From NCBI GenBank assembly GCA_001695595.3, contig MBPM02000023.1, positions 558,001 through 622,000 on the forward strand: 64,000 nucleotides of DNA, in the 5' to 3' direction. A program made the position numbers and the translations under genes. Under the pieces are notes generated by a model. It ran no database searches. It saw nothing but the letters and a program-made list of their open reading frames with translations, and was not told where the DNA came from. The stretch's first letter is position 1; every line of letters starts with the position of its first letter. Source of the DNA: Plasmopara viticola. Its lineage: Eukaryota > Oomycota > Peronosporomycetes > Peronosporales > Peronosporaceae. Positions 36,810 through 49,400 of the stretch are shown here, one piece after another.

Positions 36810-39800
36810 GAAAAGTATCAATACATTCTAATTTTCAGAGTATTGCAAATGTGCTCATCGATATACTTGAGGCCGGTGACGAATTAATTAAGCACCGCAG
36901 CATATAGATAAGCCGCGGGGAGATGCATACTCGCAATGTCCACTAGGAAGCGTTGACTCTATGAAGGTCATATGACAGATATCTAACGTCCGTTTCCTCA
37001 TATGGTATTGTACTACGTGTTTACCCACCGGATGTAATGCCTTCCGAAAAAACTTCATTCAGTATTCATCTGCTCCAACACAAGCAATCTTCTCACATTA
37101 TCAACACTGACCCACGAGGCTCTATCTTGCCTACAATCTCCCTTCCCTGCCTCAACTCGTATCTCCTTGCCTCACTTCCCCGCGCTCTTCCAGTTCGGCA
37201 AATCGCTTTGCTGAATTTCTCTTGAACCACTAGCTCAACCAGTCGCAGGCCGCTCTCTTAAAATTTTGCTAAAACGCTTTTGGAGTGATCCCCCGACGAT
37301 TCGCTAAATGCTCGATTTTTTTAGTCGCAGGCTTGACCACTCGTAAGCAAGTTTCTTCGATATTTGCATTAAATAGTCGCGCTCAGATATCAGTGCTACA
37401 CGGGCCCATGTGAGCTACCGCACACCAGTTTAAAAGCCGGATAGCTTCGAACTATTGTCAAAGTTGCTTCAATGACTAAAAGATTTGATGGCTCGGGAGC
37501 GTAAGCTTGCAATCTGCACGTATAGCCTGCGCGTTTAATGACAGACCCGGAATATAATTGCAAAGAAATGGGCCTCGATTTATAAGTGTTTTGCCAGCCC
37601 AGTTACCGATTGCGAGCACTTTTGAGTCTTATAAGTCGACGTACAACCACTCGATTAGTAGCAACAAGGAGGCTACGCGTGACGCAGTGCGCGCGATAGG
37701 CGCCGATTACTTTTAAACCAATTACCTGTGCACTTCTTCATCTTTGGTCTTTGAAATGGATAAGAATGAGCTCATTCTAATTATTTTGTGGCTAAAGCAC
37801 GGACTTCGGTAGACCAAGTGAGCATCCTCATTTAGGCCAGTCGCTCAATAAGCCTCGGGCGAGTCATATTTCACCGGAAGGCTTCTTTGGAAAATGTGTT
37901 GGGCAAGTAAAAACCCGAGAACAAAACGGAGGATACTGAAAGAACTCATAATCATGAAGGTATTTGTCCGAAATCTTCCTTAGTGTGCAACCATGGCAAA
38001 GACTCTACAAATAGCGCTATGATTGTGGGTATCATAGTTTTACAGGTGGATGACGTAGCGCTACCAGCTGTAGGTATTTAAGTTTCGCAAGCGGAACAAA
38101 TGTCTGTAAGATATCACAGTATTTCAAGTGTACCATCAAATGAGAGCGACGTAGTCTAACGAAAAGAGGTGGAGAATGGATGCTATGTCAATACATGAGA
38201 ATTCGAACGGCCCTTTGTTGAAAAAAAAACTTTTTCACAGGATAATTGAATGTCCGGCTGATGGTCGTGTCATAAGAAGAGGCTGTCGAATTTTGCAAAA
38301 CTCAAAGCAACACATTTCTTTGATTGCCGGAAGTCATTAGTTGTGATGCTCCCGAAGCTGGAAACCTTTCTTGCTGTCAGAAGTCAATGAGTCCTGGATT
38401 TGTCGCTGCCGGCCGTACCGAAAGTTAATCGCTACACCGACAAAGAAGTGTTTGTGTGCCATCTAAGACACACAGCACATTTCGAACCGCGGGCAATTGA
38501 TTGGCCAAACGGAGGTCATCATCTGCACATGAAGGTGCTTGTACGCAACTTGAGCATCAAGGTTCTCCAAGGTAACCATGACCCCAGCTCCTGTGGCCTT
38601 CGCTTTTCTTGTTGAAAATATGATTCATTCCATGAACAGGTGATCTTAACTCATACTGACTCCGCGTCCGTGTCTGATTGACAGGACCAAATCTGCATCA
38701 ATGGGATCGCACACGACAAGAGGTAGATGAATTCAGTACGTTGTCCTTCTTAAACTGTTTTCCATCCATGGCACGAAATATTTGTTTGCAGAAGCTGGTG
38801 TGACTTCGGTCCGCAGCCATATCGAGAACCAAAAGAAGCGTTTGATTGCTACCATGGTATTTCTTTCCAAATCAAACAGAATCGGAATGCAATCTAGAAT
38901 AAATTACATGCGCTCATCACAGCTGTCTGCACCCCATGACCAACGAGACACGATGAGACGCAACAGTCCTTTATGATTTTGCCATTGTGTGGTAAACGAG
39001 ATTCAATACCAATTTTTCATTAGCAATGTTTAGTTGATACGACCAACAACTTCTGCTGATCTTGACAAGCCGTGTAAGCCCTAAAATGATACCAAGCGTA
39101 TTTGTAGCGACATTCCCGTCTTCGATGCCTTTCAAATCCATTCTTTTAGGCTTTTATTACAAAAAATACAACTTTCACCATACCAGCTTGGCTCAGTGTT
39201 ATGTTTCGTTACATCCATTCCCGTTGAGACTCGAACTATATAGGATGCGTCTACAGCTATGTGGGACCAAGGCTGCGTCAGCGTTGTAGGAGGCAGATTG
39301 AAAGTGCACTTCGTGTCAGCTTCACTTGCGGCAAAGAAGGTGTGCCTACTGTTTTTCATTGCTTGATAATTTGCAGATCACTTCGCCTTTAGGTAGAAAT
39401 AATAAGAGTGCTCAGAAAACACGCAGCAACTTTCTTGCTCAGTAGGGCTGCAAAGAAGCCTCAACTAATGACAGAGCTGCACAATCGGCTTGGTCGCTTG
39501 AAGGTGAACCTAGGAGGGTCGTTGGACTCACTGACAAGCGAAAGGTTTACCCGTTAGGACATGTGAGTCCATAATCTTCAAGAAAAGCAAAACTTCAGTC
39601 TGGAATTCCCTCGTCGATGACGTCATCTACGCTGGGTATAGAAAACAGAGGATTAAGGCAAAGATTGCAACCACAATACATTCCATGGATGCGTCAAGTG
39701 ACCATAACAACCAGCGCAGTGGGATATGGGATTTGAAACTCGTCGACTGTCGTGAGGGGTCATCTCACTCTCTGAACGATAAAATCGGCAGGAAGCAGGC

Positions 39801-40389
39801 TCCTAAAAATAAATACAAAATGATAGGCGGACCCATAAATAGCATAATACTAATTCCAAATTCACCACTATCTAAACTGCAGTCTATCGCTCACGTCGAT
39901 CTGCTTTGAAATATGATTGTGAACGGTCAACCATTAGCGCAGCTCTCATGCCAACAACGTAAAATGACTGAAAATTATTAGCGGCGATTGTTTTAATCGT
40001 TTGAAAACTAAGTTGCATGACTTTGCCTTATTTTTGCGCTCTAGGTCGTATTATAACATTTTGTGGTACTCGTAGTGCCCCTGGAAGTCTCTTATCACGA
40101 GACCCTTCTCTTCGTGGATTGCCAAGTCACACTCGTAGACAATTCATATTCGGTTAATTATATGCCCGCGATCGATTTCCACCGTGATCCTTTAATTCTT
40201 CGATTTGAGCATAACTTACGTGGTGTAGAGCATGCATCCCAGCAAAATACGAAATGCGAATCGACGTAAGATCACTTAATCTAGGTCAGACAGCAGTTTT
40301 CATCGTTCAAGGTGAAAGTCTTAATGACAACATCCACTCTTGCTTCGGTAGCAAGATCAAGTCGAAGCGTTTCGCTACTTCAAACATCT
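36810..40389. other. gene-free region
   Basis: About 3.6 kb. Open frames are below 80 codons on both strands and carry no motif. I see no RNA gene or intact repeat. The first 100-200 bp presumably contain the 3'UTR of the receptor-like gene. Confidence 0.4.
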
Positions 40390-40950
40390 ATTCGATGGCT
40401 ATGTTGATGAGCGACAGTAGGTTAAATCCTTGACTAATAACTTTTTGCACGCCTGCTTTGTCATCCAGACGAGCGGACTCTGCAGCAATGCAGCATCACA
40501 TTTGTCGAGTTTCATCAACACTTGGCTTCGTAGTTGTTTGATCCCGCTGTCAGAATTTCTGAAAAATGAATTAGTTGCTGGGACATCCCGCATTTCAAGC
40601 CTACTCACAATGGTTGCGCGACTGAAAACTATCATTTAAGGTACACACTTAGGAACTATGGACGCTGATGTTCCTATTCTTATCCTGGCAAAAAAACGCA
40701 CCTTATAATGTGTTTGTCCGACTTGTTTGTGACCTCGATCAAAACTCGCGGTACTCCTTTCAAGGGGTGACATACTTTCCTTCAACTTCTTTGGCTCAAT
40801 TTCAGTGCAATAGCTCTTTCGTAAGTAAAAGCCCAGCAACATCATTTGTCACCCGTTTTTGTATCTTTTTCGTTGGTGAGGCAGCACTCAGATCTCTAGG
40901 CGAACCTTTTTTTTATATCACAACTACTCTACGTTTTTAGCTATATCGAC
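40390..40950 (-). pseudogene. fragment of a pogo-like transposon, C-terminal region
   Basis: On the minus strand the frame KKIQKRVTNDVAGLLLTKEL (near 40860-40800) matches RKIRKRATVDVAGYLLTK read on the minus strand at about 58320-58380, next to the pogo-like pseudogene there. The surrounding nucleotides also align by eye. The rest of the fragment is interrupted by stops. I infer that it is a broken copy of the same family. Confidence 0.5.
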
Positions 40951-41472
40951 TTCTCCATCTTTAAACAGCTTCAATCTATTTATCGCAAAAGCCAAATCAA
41001 AATTTCTCCGCACTGGCTAGGTCATCATGGTCGATCGGCAGCCCTCTTTGCTCTCTTTTCGTCATTGCTATGATCAAACTGAATATCAATGTCATAAGTG
41101 ATGAATAACACTCCATTCTATTTCACTTTATGTAATGCAGGTCTTAGAGCGAAGGACGTCGTGATTTAAATTGTGAACATCAACGAAGCACCAACATTTA
41201 GCGATCACTTATATGCATTCATGGTGCGAGAAAATGAAGCTGAAAATTTTGCGCTTCCTCGGTATCTTAGTGCTGTTCACCCCCACGAAGGCTCAGCGTT
41301 TAAATGAAGTGAATATACGCTTGGTTGTGGCCCAATTGCGGCTGTGAACGTTTAGATAGATTAGAAAGACGGATCTATGGTCGTACAACGTCTCAATGCT
41401 TCAAGATAATAATTATACGCTTTTTTGCATCTCTATTGCATGTGTTCACGTCTTAAGAGACAGAGAGGACGT

Positions 41473-41499
41473 CGAAGTGTAACGGGCCGTTACACGAAG
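41473..41499. repeat. 17-bp palindrome flanked by 5-bp direct repeats
   Basis: TGTAACGGGCCGTTACA at 41478-41494 is a palindrome with one central base. It begins TG and ends CA, and is flanked on both sides by CGAAG (41473-41477 and 41495-41499). TG...CA ends with a 5-bp duplication are the pattern of LTR-retrotransposon termini. Alternatively it is just the start of a degenerate LTR. Confidence 0.55.
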
Positions 41500-42469
41500 C
41501 CGAGCTTTTGTGACAAATGGTAAGTGGTACGCACAGTGGGTAACGCCTGATCATTGATTATACTTGATCACGTAACTCGTCTACCTTATCATAGATAACG
41601 GCATAGTTTGTCGTGAAGAGATTGTGGGGGATCTCTTAGATAGTGATTGGCATCGTTCATAGAGCATAGCTGCGATGACGATCGATTTAAGCCATGCGAT
41701 CGTGCTCTTATAATTCATAGAGGTGTTAGAGTAGATCAAATAAACGACTAAGTCACTAAATTTTTTACGCCGTCGATGTAGAAAGATCGTACTATATTGA
41801 CAGCGTATTAAAATGGCTGCACTAATGGAATTCAAAAGATAATACACGACTACTTGCCCGACGTATGCCTTTCAACCAATTTCTTTGTACAGACCACAGG
41901 CTTTCTATCCTTTGACCTTATACTTCCTATTTTACAGCAAGCGCTTTACCACACACGTGCAGCTATCTCAATTCCTTTATACCAAATAAGAGTAAGTACC
42001 GGGTAACGGCAAGTCTATTAAAAGGATCAACTAGCGCCTCGGGCGCTTAAAATTGTGGAGTGTAGCGCGATTATTGTCATAACGTGTAAGCGCAACTTAG
42101 CGTTGCGCAATAAATAAAGAAGAAACAAGTCAGCTGTTCATGCCCTCCAACATGTGATTTAATTTTTCAATAATTGTTGTAATCATCAATTGACTTTGCG
42201 GCAAAGCAATTAGAGTGACCTCAAAATTTCAAGAGGGTCAATTTGTGGGAATATCGTATATGTACATCGCGCAATGCGATTTCAGGTGACACCGAATACT
42301 TATTCTAAGTCACCTTTTAGATTTTCTTTATAAATTACTCGTGTTTATACTGTTCTTGACTCAGCTTGACGGTAATTGATATGATATCATGCATCCTGCA
42401 AAAGATTTGTTTTGAGACAAGTATCAGCTCATTGGAAATGCCGAAGGCCTCTAGATACAAAAGACTAAT
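41500..42469. other. intergenic region
   Basis: No gene supported. The right part, next to 42470, presumably holds the 3'UTR of the minus-strand TYW2/3/4 gene. Confidence 0.4.
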
Positions 42470-45400
42470 CTAAGATTTAGGTTTGCAGTAGATGTCAGCC
42501 ACGAGGTGATACACCTTGGGAGCATATGACTTGACCCTCTCCACATGCTCGCACGTGATGGTCCAGTCTTTGCCGTATTGCTCAGCAAACACTCGCATCG
42601 AGTCCACCACATGTTGCTCCCACGTTTCACGATCCTTCACAGCTACATTGTCGTGCACATGAAGCCAGCCACCACTAGCTTTTATAACCTGCACGGCCAA
42701 AGGCCACGCCTTCTCACTTGTAGGCAAGAGACCAAGGTTTACACGATCTGCCACAGGGCCAATTGTAGGAGCTGACACGCGATTGTCACCTACGTACACT
42801 TTACATCTGTCTGCCACATGATTGCGCTTTAAGTTGAAATGCAAAGCAGCGACCGAGTCTGGATTCCATTCGCATGCGTGTACAAACGCAGCGCCACCGT
42901 GCACGAGAAAAGGAAGAACATAGTACCCAATGCCGCAAAAGAGATCAACAATGGTCTCACCGCGACACTTAACGTTTGCCATACGGGCCTTCTCAGTGAC
43001 GTTGCCTGACGAGAACATGACTTTAGTGAGGTCCCACCCGTAGACGATCCCATTCTCACGAATCTCGACCCATCCAGGAGCTTCCTTGTTCCGCTGCGAG
43101 TTGCGAGCCTTATCGTTGACATAGAGGATTTTAACACGACTTTGACGTTTTTCGCTGGCGTCAATAAAGGCTTTTCGTGCAACACGCGTGAACGCAGGGG
43201 AAGTGGAAGCACAGACGTGTGCCCACATATCGTCTGCAAACGATGCCCACTCCGGTTCTAAAAAAGAGTCGCGCGGGACCAACAAGACGTCACTCACAAA
43301 CTCGTACTTTTTCGGAATTGCTTTCAAAATGTCAGGCGAAACATTATGTTTACTAGCAAAAGTAGTAATGATGCTGTGAATCAAGTCGTTTCGATTCAAA
43401 CCGCTTGTCTTGCCAAACTTGTTCGCGTAAACATCACGGTCACCTACAATCGTTAGCTTTTGCAAGTCAGCACGATTTGTCGAAGCTATAACATCACGAA
43501 TGGATGCTAGCACAGGAACCAGGAACGTCGTCGTAGGATTCGAAATCTCATTTGATTGTGCACTCATACTTACGTGGACACGGCGAGACTTGTCGTACAC
43601 ATGCAACTGTTCCAATAACGTCTTGACTGTTTTCACTTGCTTTTTATCAACGAGAACACCAAAAGGCTTGGAATTCGAAGAGGTTGGCACACTCGTAACA
43701 ACAGTGTTGACTAACTTACTCTTGTCGGCAATGTTAGACTTTTCCGGGAGCATTGCTATCGATAGTCGGCATTGATATGTTGACGAATAGAACTGTCCAA
43801 AGCCAAAGCACTGAAATCCACCACCCAAGATGTAAAGAGAATTGTTTGTTGACAGCCACGTCGTACTGTGGCCTACGAAAGCTGCATTGTCGTGCTTCAC
43901 TTCGCCGAGCTCCGACCATTGCGAATTTTTGACGTCTAGTAGATACACTTTTTGGGTTGCCTTATCTCCATTCTTCAGCAACGCGGACGTTATGCCACCT
44001 ACAATAACAATATGGTGGTTACTGACTGGAGACGCACTTGCGCCAAAAAGTGCTGGAGGCTGGCTTTGGTTCGTAGTGTTCAATAGCTTTGCGGAGTCCC
44101 ATGTTTCGGTGACAGTATCGAATATTAAGCACGCGTTGCTGTCGCTTTTGTCGCTGCAATCTCCGTCTTCTAGCGAAGACATGCCTCCCCAAAAGACAAG
44201 CTTTGTCAAACGAATACTGCACCGACATGATCAAATCGACTTGGGGTACAAAATGGACTCTCTGCATATATAAGACACGCTAAATATTCTTAAGCCAATA
44301 ACAAAAATGAAAGTGCGTACCAATACGACGCCACTGCGGAGAAGTGCCAAGATCTAAAGCAAAAAGGTCGCTAAAGACATGCTCCGTATCACGACCGCCG
44401 TAGATGTACACAACGGAACCCACTGCACTTTCGTAAAGCAAATACTTGTTAGCACAAACCACAAGATTTGATTTCCCAATACTCAGCCAGCTCCAGATGA
44501 CGAAAGAAATCAACTCACCCGCACAGCTGCAATGTTTCCAACGCGGAGAGGGTCCAACTTTCTGTGGAATTATCTCTTTCCACACTTTTGTCTCGAGATC
44601 CATTGCAAAGAGGTCACCTAAGGGTCTTGTGGGACTAGCTCGACCACCAAATACAACCATTCGCGTTCCCACCACAACAGCGGAATGATACATTCGAGCC
44701 AAAGGACCATTCTCCCCAGCCGCCGCATGGTAGGTCTGCTGAAGCGAACCGTTGATAGATAAGCTCAGGTAAGATACATCGGCGACGCGAGTTGTCGTCC
44801 CCGACGCAGTCAACCCCTGACCTCCAAATACAACAATGGTATCTTTGTACTGCACACTCGAATGTCCTACCAATTTCAAGCTCTTTTCGCTCGAAACTAC
44901 CTCCCAGGAGCCCAATTTCACCACAGATCGATCGACACTTTCCACGCCTGACCAAAATTTTGCGCGGAAAGCCTCGAAAAGTCGATCTGTCTTGTGGGTA
45001 TTTGCTTTAAACTTCTGATTAGCGATACTCACAATCCACCCGAGGTACTCTTTGTCAACGAGCAATTGTTGCGCACTCCTTCCAGTGGAATTTCCAAGCC
45101 GTTTGCTGCAGTACGAATCGCACACATGATCTTACGATTACCAAGCACGACGCCCGACTCTCGAAATCCACATGCAATACCACATTGTAGTAACTCCTTC
45201 GCTGAGTCCAGATCACGGCAAACAACGTGCATAATGAACGGCTCGTGCTTGAAAATAATCTTACGCAAACACAAATATAGCCGGTCAGCAAGTCGTCATG
45301 AGATTGGAGCCGTAAATTTGCCAGCAAAATACCATGTTGCTGTTGCCAACGTTTGCGTCGGGCGATTGCAACCCTGCTACCAATTGATCGAGCGTAATGG

Positions 45401-45722
45401 TGGCATGCTCGGCAATCAGCCACTTGCCACCTTTTGTAATCAAATCCGTACTTGTTCCGTTTTCCGCAAAAGTGGCAACTTTACCGCAGAAAACTGCGAT
45501 ACGACCCGAGCACGAGCTACTCGTCACCTGTGTCAAAACCACAGCGAGTAAGCCACAGTTTCAATGCAAAATGCTATCACACAACCTGCAACGCACGTAA
45601 TCGGGATGACTGTTGATCATTTCGATCAAGTCCACAATAGGCTCGTCAATGCAGCCCTTAGGACTTTTGTCCTCCATTTCTTTTAGCTTGCGCAGACTCT
45701 CGCGCTTGAGCTGCGCGAACAT
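42470..45722 (-). CDS. tRNA wybutosine-synthesizing protein 2/3/4-like fusion (TYW3-kelch-TYW2), with frame breaks
   Basis: Exons in transcript order: 45722-45597, 45527-45333, 45259-44519, 44422-44321, 44261-42470 (introns 69, 73, 96, 59 nt), for about 985 aa. The N terminus is TYW3 (VTSSSCSGRIAVF, KGGKWL, FKHEPFIMHVVCRDL, GFRESGVVLG, then VDKEYLGWIVSIAN). The middle is a kelch propeller (VVFGGQG, MVVFGGRA, VYIYGGRD, LVFWGGM, ILGGGF). The C terminus is the TYW2 aminocarboxypropyl transferase fold with the SAM-site motif VDLFCGIGYYVLPF and CEWNPDSV. In plants a single protein with this order makes wybutosine at tRNA-Phe position 37. Two frame breaks are not explained by introns: about 45062-45076 (in TYW3) and about 44199-44212 (start of a kelch blade, between HVGAVFV and KLVFWGGM). 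Confidence 0.85.
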
Positions 45723-45898
45723 GGGCCAGTAGTGGTACAAAATGATAAACGTCCAGAAATATTACTCGCGGATGTATTATTTTGTCATAATGTAATTGGT
45801 CATTAAAAGGATGACTAAAAGTAGAAATTGTGCTCCTAATGTGCACAATTTTTAATCATGTGCAGCTCTAATCTAGAGCTCTAATTTCCTCATTGACG
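45723..45898. promoter_or_regulatory. divergent promoter region shared by TYW2/3/4 and RPP14
   Basis: The two start codons, 45722 on minus and 45899 on plus, are 176 bp apart, so both transcripts must start in or near this gap. It is AT-rich. A TCATT-containing stretch just before the RPP14 ATG could be an initiator, but this is not secure. Confidence 0.5.
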
Positions 45899-46328
45899 AT
45901 GCCGCACCATAAGTTTTCGCAGCATGGAGAGCACAACTTTTTAAAAGTCGCCATGTACGTTTAACATCTTGTGACATTCGATATATGTTGCTGATTAGTG
46001 TGCGTTTCCACCCTTTAGTTTTTTTGAGAACGACAGTGATTCCATTTCCGACGTGAAGCAGCTCAAGTTTGCTCTCGACAACACACTCAAGACGGCATTC
46101 GGCGTAGTCGGGGCTTCAATTAGTGAGTTCGATATCTTATCCTTTGACAAAAAAGCGTCTAGTAGCAACGAGCCCAGTACAGCACTGCTCCGAGTCCAGC
46201 GTAGCGGACTGAAGACCTTGTGGGGTGCCATCACCATGTGCACGACCCTAAACGGGAAGCTCTGCAAGCTAGAAGTTTTGCATATGGGTGACTCGCTTAT
46301 GGACGTGGCTTCTGGAAGATACTTGTAG
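45899..46328 (+). CDS. RPP14: ribonuclease P/MRP subunit RPP14-like
   Basis: Two exons, 45899-45954 and 46019-46328 (intron 64 nt, donor GTACGT, acceptor CTTTAG, phase 2), give 121 aa, the usual size for RPP14 (about 124 aa in human). The order of conserved segments fits the family: NFLKVAIFFEN near the N terminus, QLKFALDNTLKTAFGVVGAS, FDILSFD, ALLRVQRSGLKTLWGAIT, and GKLCKLEVLHMGDSL. RPP14 is a protein subunit of nuclear RNase P, which trims the 5' leader of pre-tRNAs, and belongs to the Rpp14/Pop5 family. The gene is divergent from TYW2/3/4 and convergent with RICTOR (79 bp between stops). Confidence 0.85.
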
Positions 46329-46407
46329 CTTATCATCTTTACAGACAGTATTATTAGTGACAGACAGGTGTCATCTAAACGCTAATCTATACGCAGCCTC
46401 TACTGGT

Positions 46408-49400
46408 CTAGACGACAGCTTCAGGGGCACCGACAGCGATCGTCTTTTCAGAGAAAGTTGAGCGCTTACGATTGCGCTTGAGCATGACAGTGCGATCAAT
46501 GGGATCGTTATGAGCATTAAGTCGCAGGGTCAAACGCTGGTCACCCATGTTTCCTCCAGTGTTAAATCCGTTTTGCATAGACGACAGGCGCGAGACGCTT
46601 GACCTTGCCTGCATGGCAGCATGAAGCGACTGAACCGAGGTTGTAAAGGACGGGATCGAAGGTGATGAGCGGCGCCGTCGCATCTCCCGTCCGGTAGGCA
46701 CACGTGGACGACTTGGATTGCCGTGCTCCTCTTCATCTTCCGTTCGTAGCGTATCAAGCACTTCGTCAGTCAATGTTGCACGGTCAAAAGCGTTCAGCAC
46801 GAATTGACGCAGTGCTAAGCGGTAACTGTACTTTTCCAGCAGCGCGTGTGCAAACAGCAAAAGCACCGGCTCCTCGAACAATTCGGGCTTAGACGAACGC
46901 AATTTGTTTAGCGAAGCATGTGCTCCTTTTGTGTGATATGATTGCTCAAGTCGGCAATAAACCGCAGCACTTCGCGCCACTCGTTAGGCATCTTCTCACG
47001 CCTGCGGATCAAAAGACGCTGAAGAGGCGAATTTCGAGGAGTCTGCGTCAAGGGGCAGGGCGTCGAAGATCCAGACGGAGGCCACATGAAGAGGGATGTG
47101 CAATTTTGCGGCACGGCGATGGAAGTGCGAGATGCGTCACGGGGCGCATCCCAGCCAAGACGCGCCAAGTGTCGTTGGCCAGCGGGTGAACGCGCTAACA
47201 AACCCAGCACAAAGAAACACGTTCCGCGAATGGATACAAGCGGAGAGTCGGTCGCCAACTTTACAATCATTTCCACAAAGTCTTGAGCGTAATGATTTAG
47301 CAAGTCGTACCCACGTGGTGTAGCGGACACGTGCCCAAGCGCCCACAACGCAGCACGTTTTTCAAGCGGGACACTAGCGGCGTCTCGAAGGCAGGCAAGA
47401 TACTCGGGTAAGTGCCCAGAAGCGTGTAATATTTGACACCAGCACTGGTTTTGGCCAATTCGCCATAGAGATGAACTGGCAATGGCACGGTACGCGGACG
47501 AAGAGGCAGTAGTTGCAGTGTAAATTCGACCGACTTAAGCAGTAAGCGCTTAACGCTGCCATTGAAGTGTTAGTGCCTGCTGCCGAGTCCATTTCCACCC
47601 GAAAGTTCCACACAGCACGCTCCCCTGGGGCGCACAGGAACACTGCGGCGCTGTAAGATATTGTGGTGATCGCTGCTCAGGCTGGCATGAGCTCCAGTCC
47701 TTGTTCTCTTCCTTTGCAGCGTCGGCTGAGGACGCTCCAGTATCCGCAAAGTCCAGCGATGTGGACATCATTGTTTCTGAGCTGCGATCTATACTTCCTC
47801 CAGCCGAGTTCGAGGCTGAGCGCGCGCGAAGCATTTTCTGCTGCGTGTCACTTGACAGGGCGGAGCCTCCACCTGTAGCAGATCCGCTCGTTGACACGAA
47901 GCCCCCATTACTCTGCGGTGGTGGCTTGGTGAAGCCGCGCCGATCGACCGGTTGCGTGCCCAGAAACAGACAGGCCTGCAGTGTCTGTTGTGAGTTCACG
48001 ACTACAGGTTGTGGCATGTTGCGCGCATCGACAACAATTCCTTTGACACGAATGGAATTCATGCGAAGTTCATCATCGATCGTGGTGGCTTCATCCTCAT
48101 CGCGCATAGCGCCATCAATATACGTTTCCAAAATCAGGTTCGAAGGGGGCCGCTTCCTGGAGGGCCTACAATCTTTACCTCCATATTCCAGGGCATACGA
48201 TATAGCCAATCCAGTCCCCACAAGGACCGCTGGCTGCTACCGCCACTCGGAGGCTTCAGTCCGACACCACCACCTCGCTTCATAGGTACATTCACCGGAA
48301 TAGGAGTAGGGGCGCACATTTGACGGGTGTTCATGCTACTGCTTGAACCGCGTTCACGACCAGCTGCATCGCGGTGCAATCCACGAAAAAGTGCGTGCTC
48401 AACAGCATGTACGTATGAAATGTGTTTTTCACGACGCCAAGCGGCAAGCGTGCGTGGAATCCAGTCGCCAGTGTCACGCAAAAAGTTGAGTCCCTCAGGT
48501 AGCGAAAGCGACTTGAGAAGCAACGACTCAGCGCGTTTATCCTTCAGTTGGATCAATTTGACTGGCCGCTTCAAAATCATTGCTAAAAGGCATGCGGGGG
48601 TCTCAGCAGCCTCTTCCAGAACGCTTAGCGCGGCCTTGGCAACCTCCTCCTCCTGTGTCAATTGAGTCACCAGCGCATCGATGCCCCACTTGTCAAAGTC
48701 TGCCACCTCTGAACGCAGCAAAGCGCGAAGTAAGCACGTTGCATACAAACGTAGCGCCTTGGAACCCTCCATCATCCAAGACTGGAGCAACTTTCGGGAA
48801 CTGCCATCAACCGAGTAATCCAAGTTGGCAAGAATGAGGCGACACAAAAAATCGTGACCCTTAGTTGTACCCATAACGTACAGCCGCTGAAACAAGTTTG
48901 ACTGCTCCATCATCTTCAGACCTTCTTTGCTTGAACTCATCAGGCCTAAAAGTGTAAAGTATTCGCGCAGCATTCGTCGTGATACATAATCAGGGGAAAA
49001 CATGCGTGCTTTTAGCACACCAATATGCGACTCCACGATAGCAGCCTCGGGGCGTGCCTCTAGCTCAAGTGCAGAAGAAATCTCGGTGAGCAGTTGACCA
49101 CGACGGTCAGTTTTAAGAAATAGCAACCCTTCCGGGTGATTTAATAGTAACGTGTACATTTGGCAGGCTGGGCGCAGATAAGGCACGTGATCTGGAATCC
49201 AATACAAATTAGAGAAATACCCCTTGTTACCCTGATCGCAACGGAAGAAGCCCGACAGTCGTTTGAAAAACTTGGTTTTCATTGCTTCCGAAAGCCGTTG
49301 TGGATTTGTAAGCGGGCCTTCGAGCATTTCAGAAATGATTTCCCAGTTCCAATTTTTATAGTTCTTGTCCGTTAAAACGCGTGAGCGGTTGTGCAACATA

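Noticed and set aside
48150..48172. 22-nt GT...AG segment in RICTOR (GTAAAG...CCAG on the minus strand) as an intron
   Set aside because: Too short for a spliceosomal intron here, where others are over 50 nt. A missing base in the adjacent G5/C5 run explains the frame change better.
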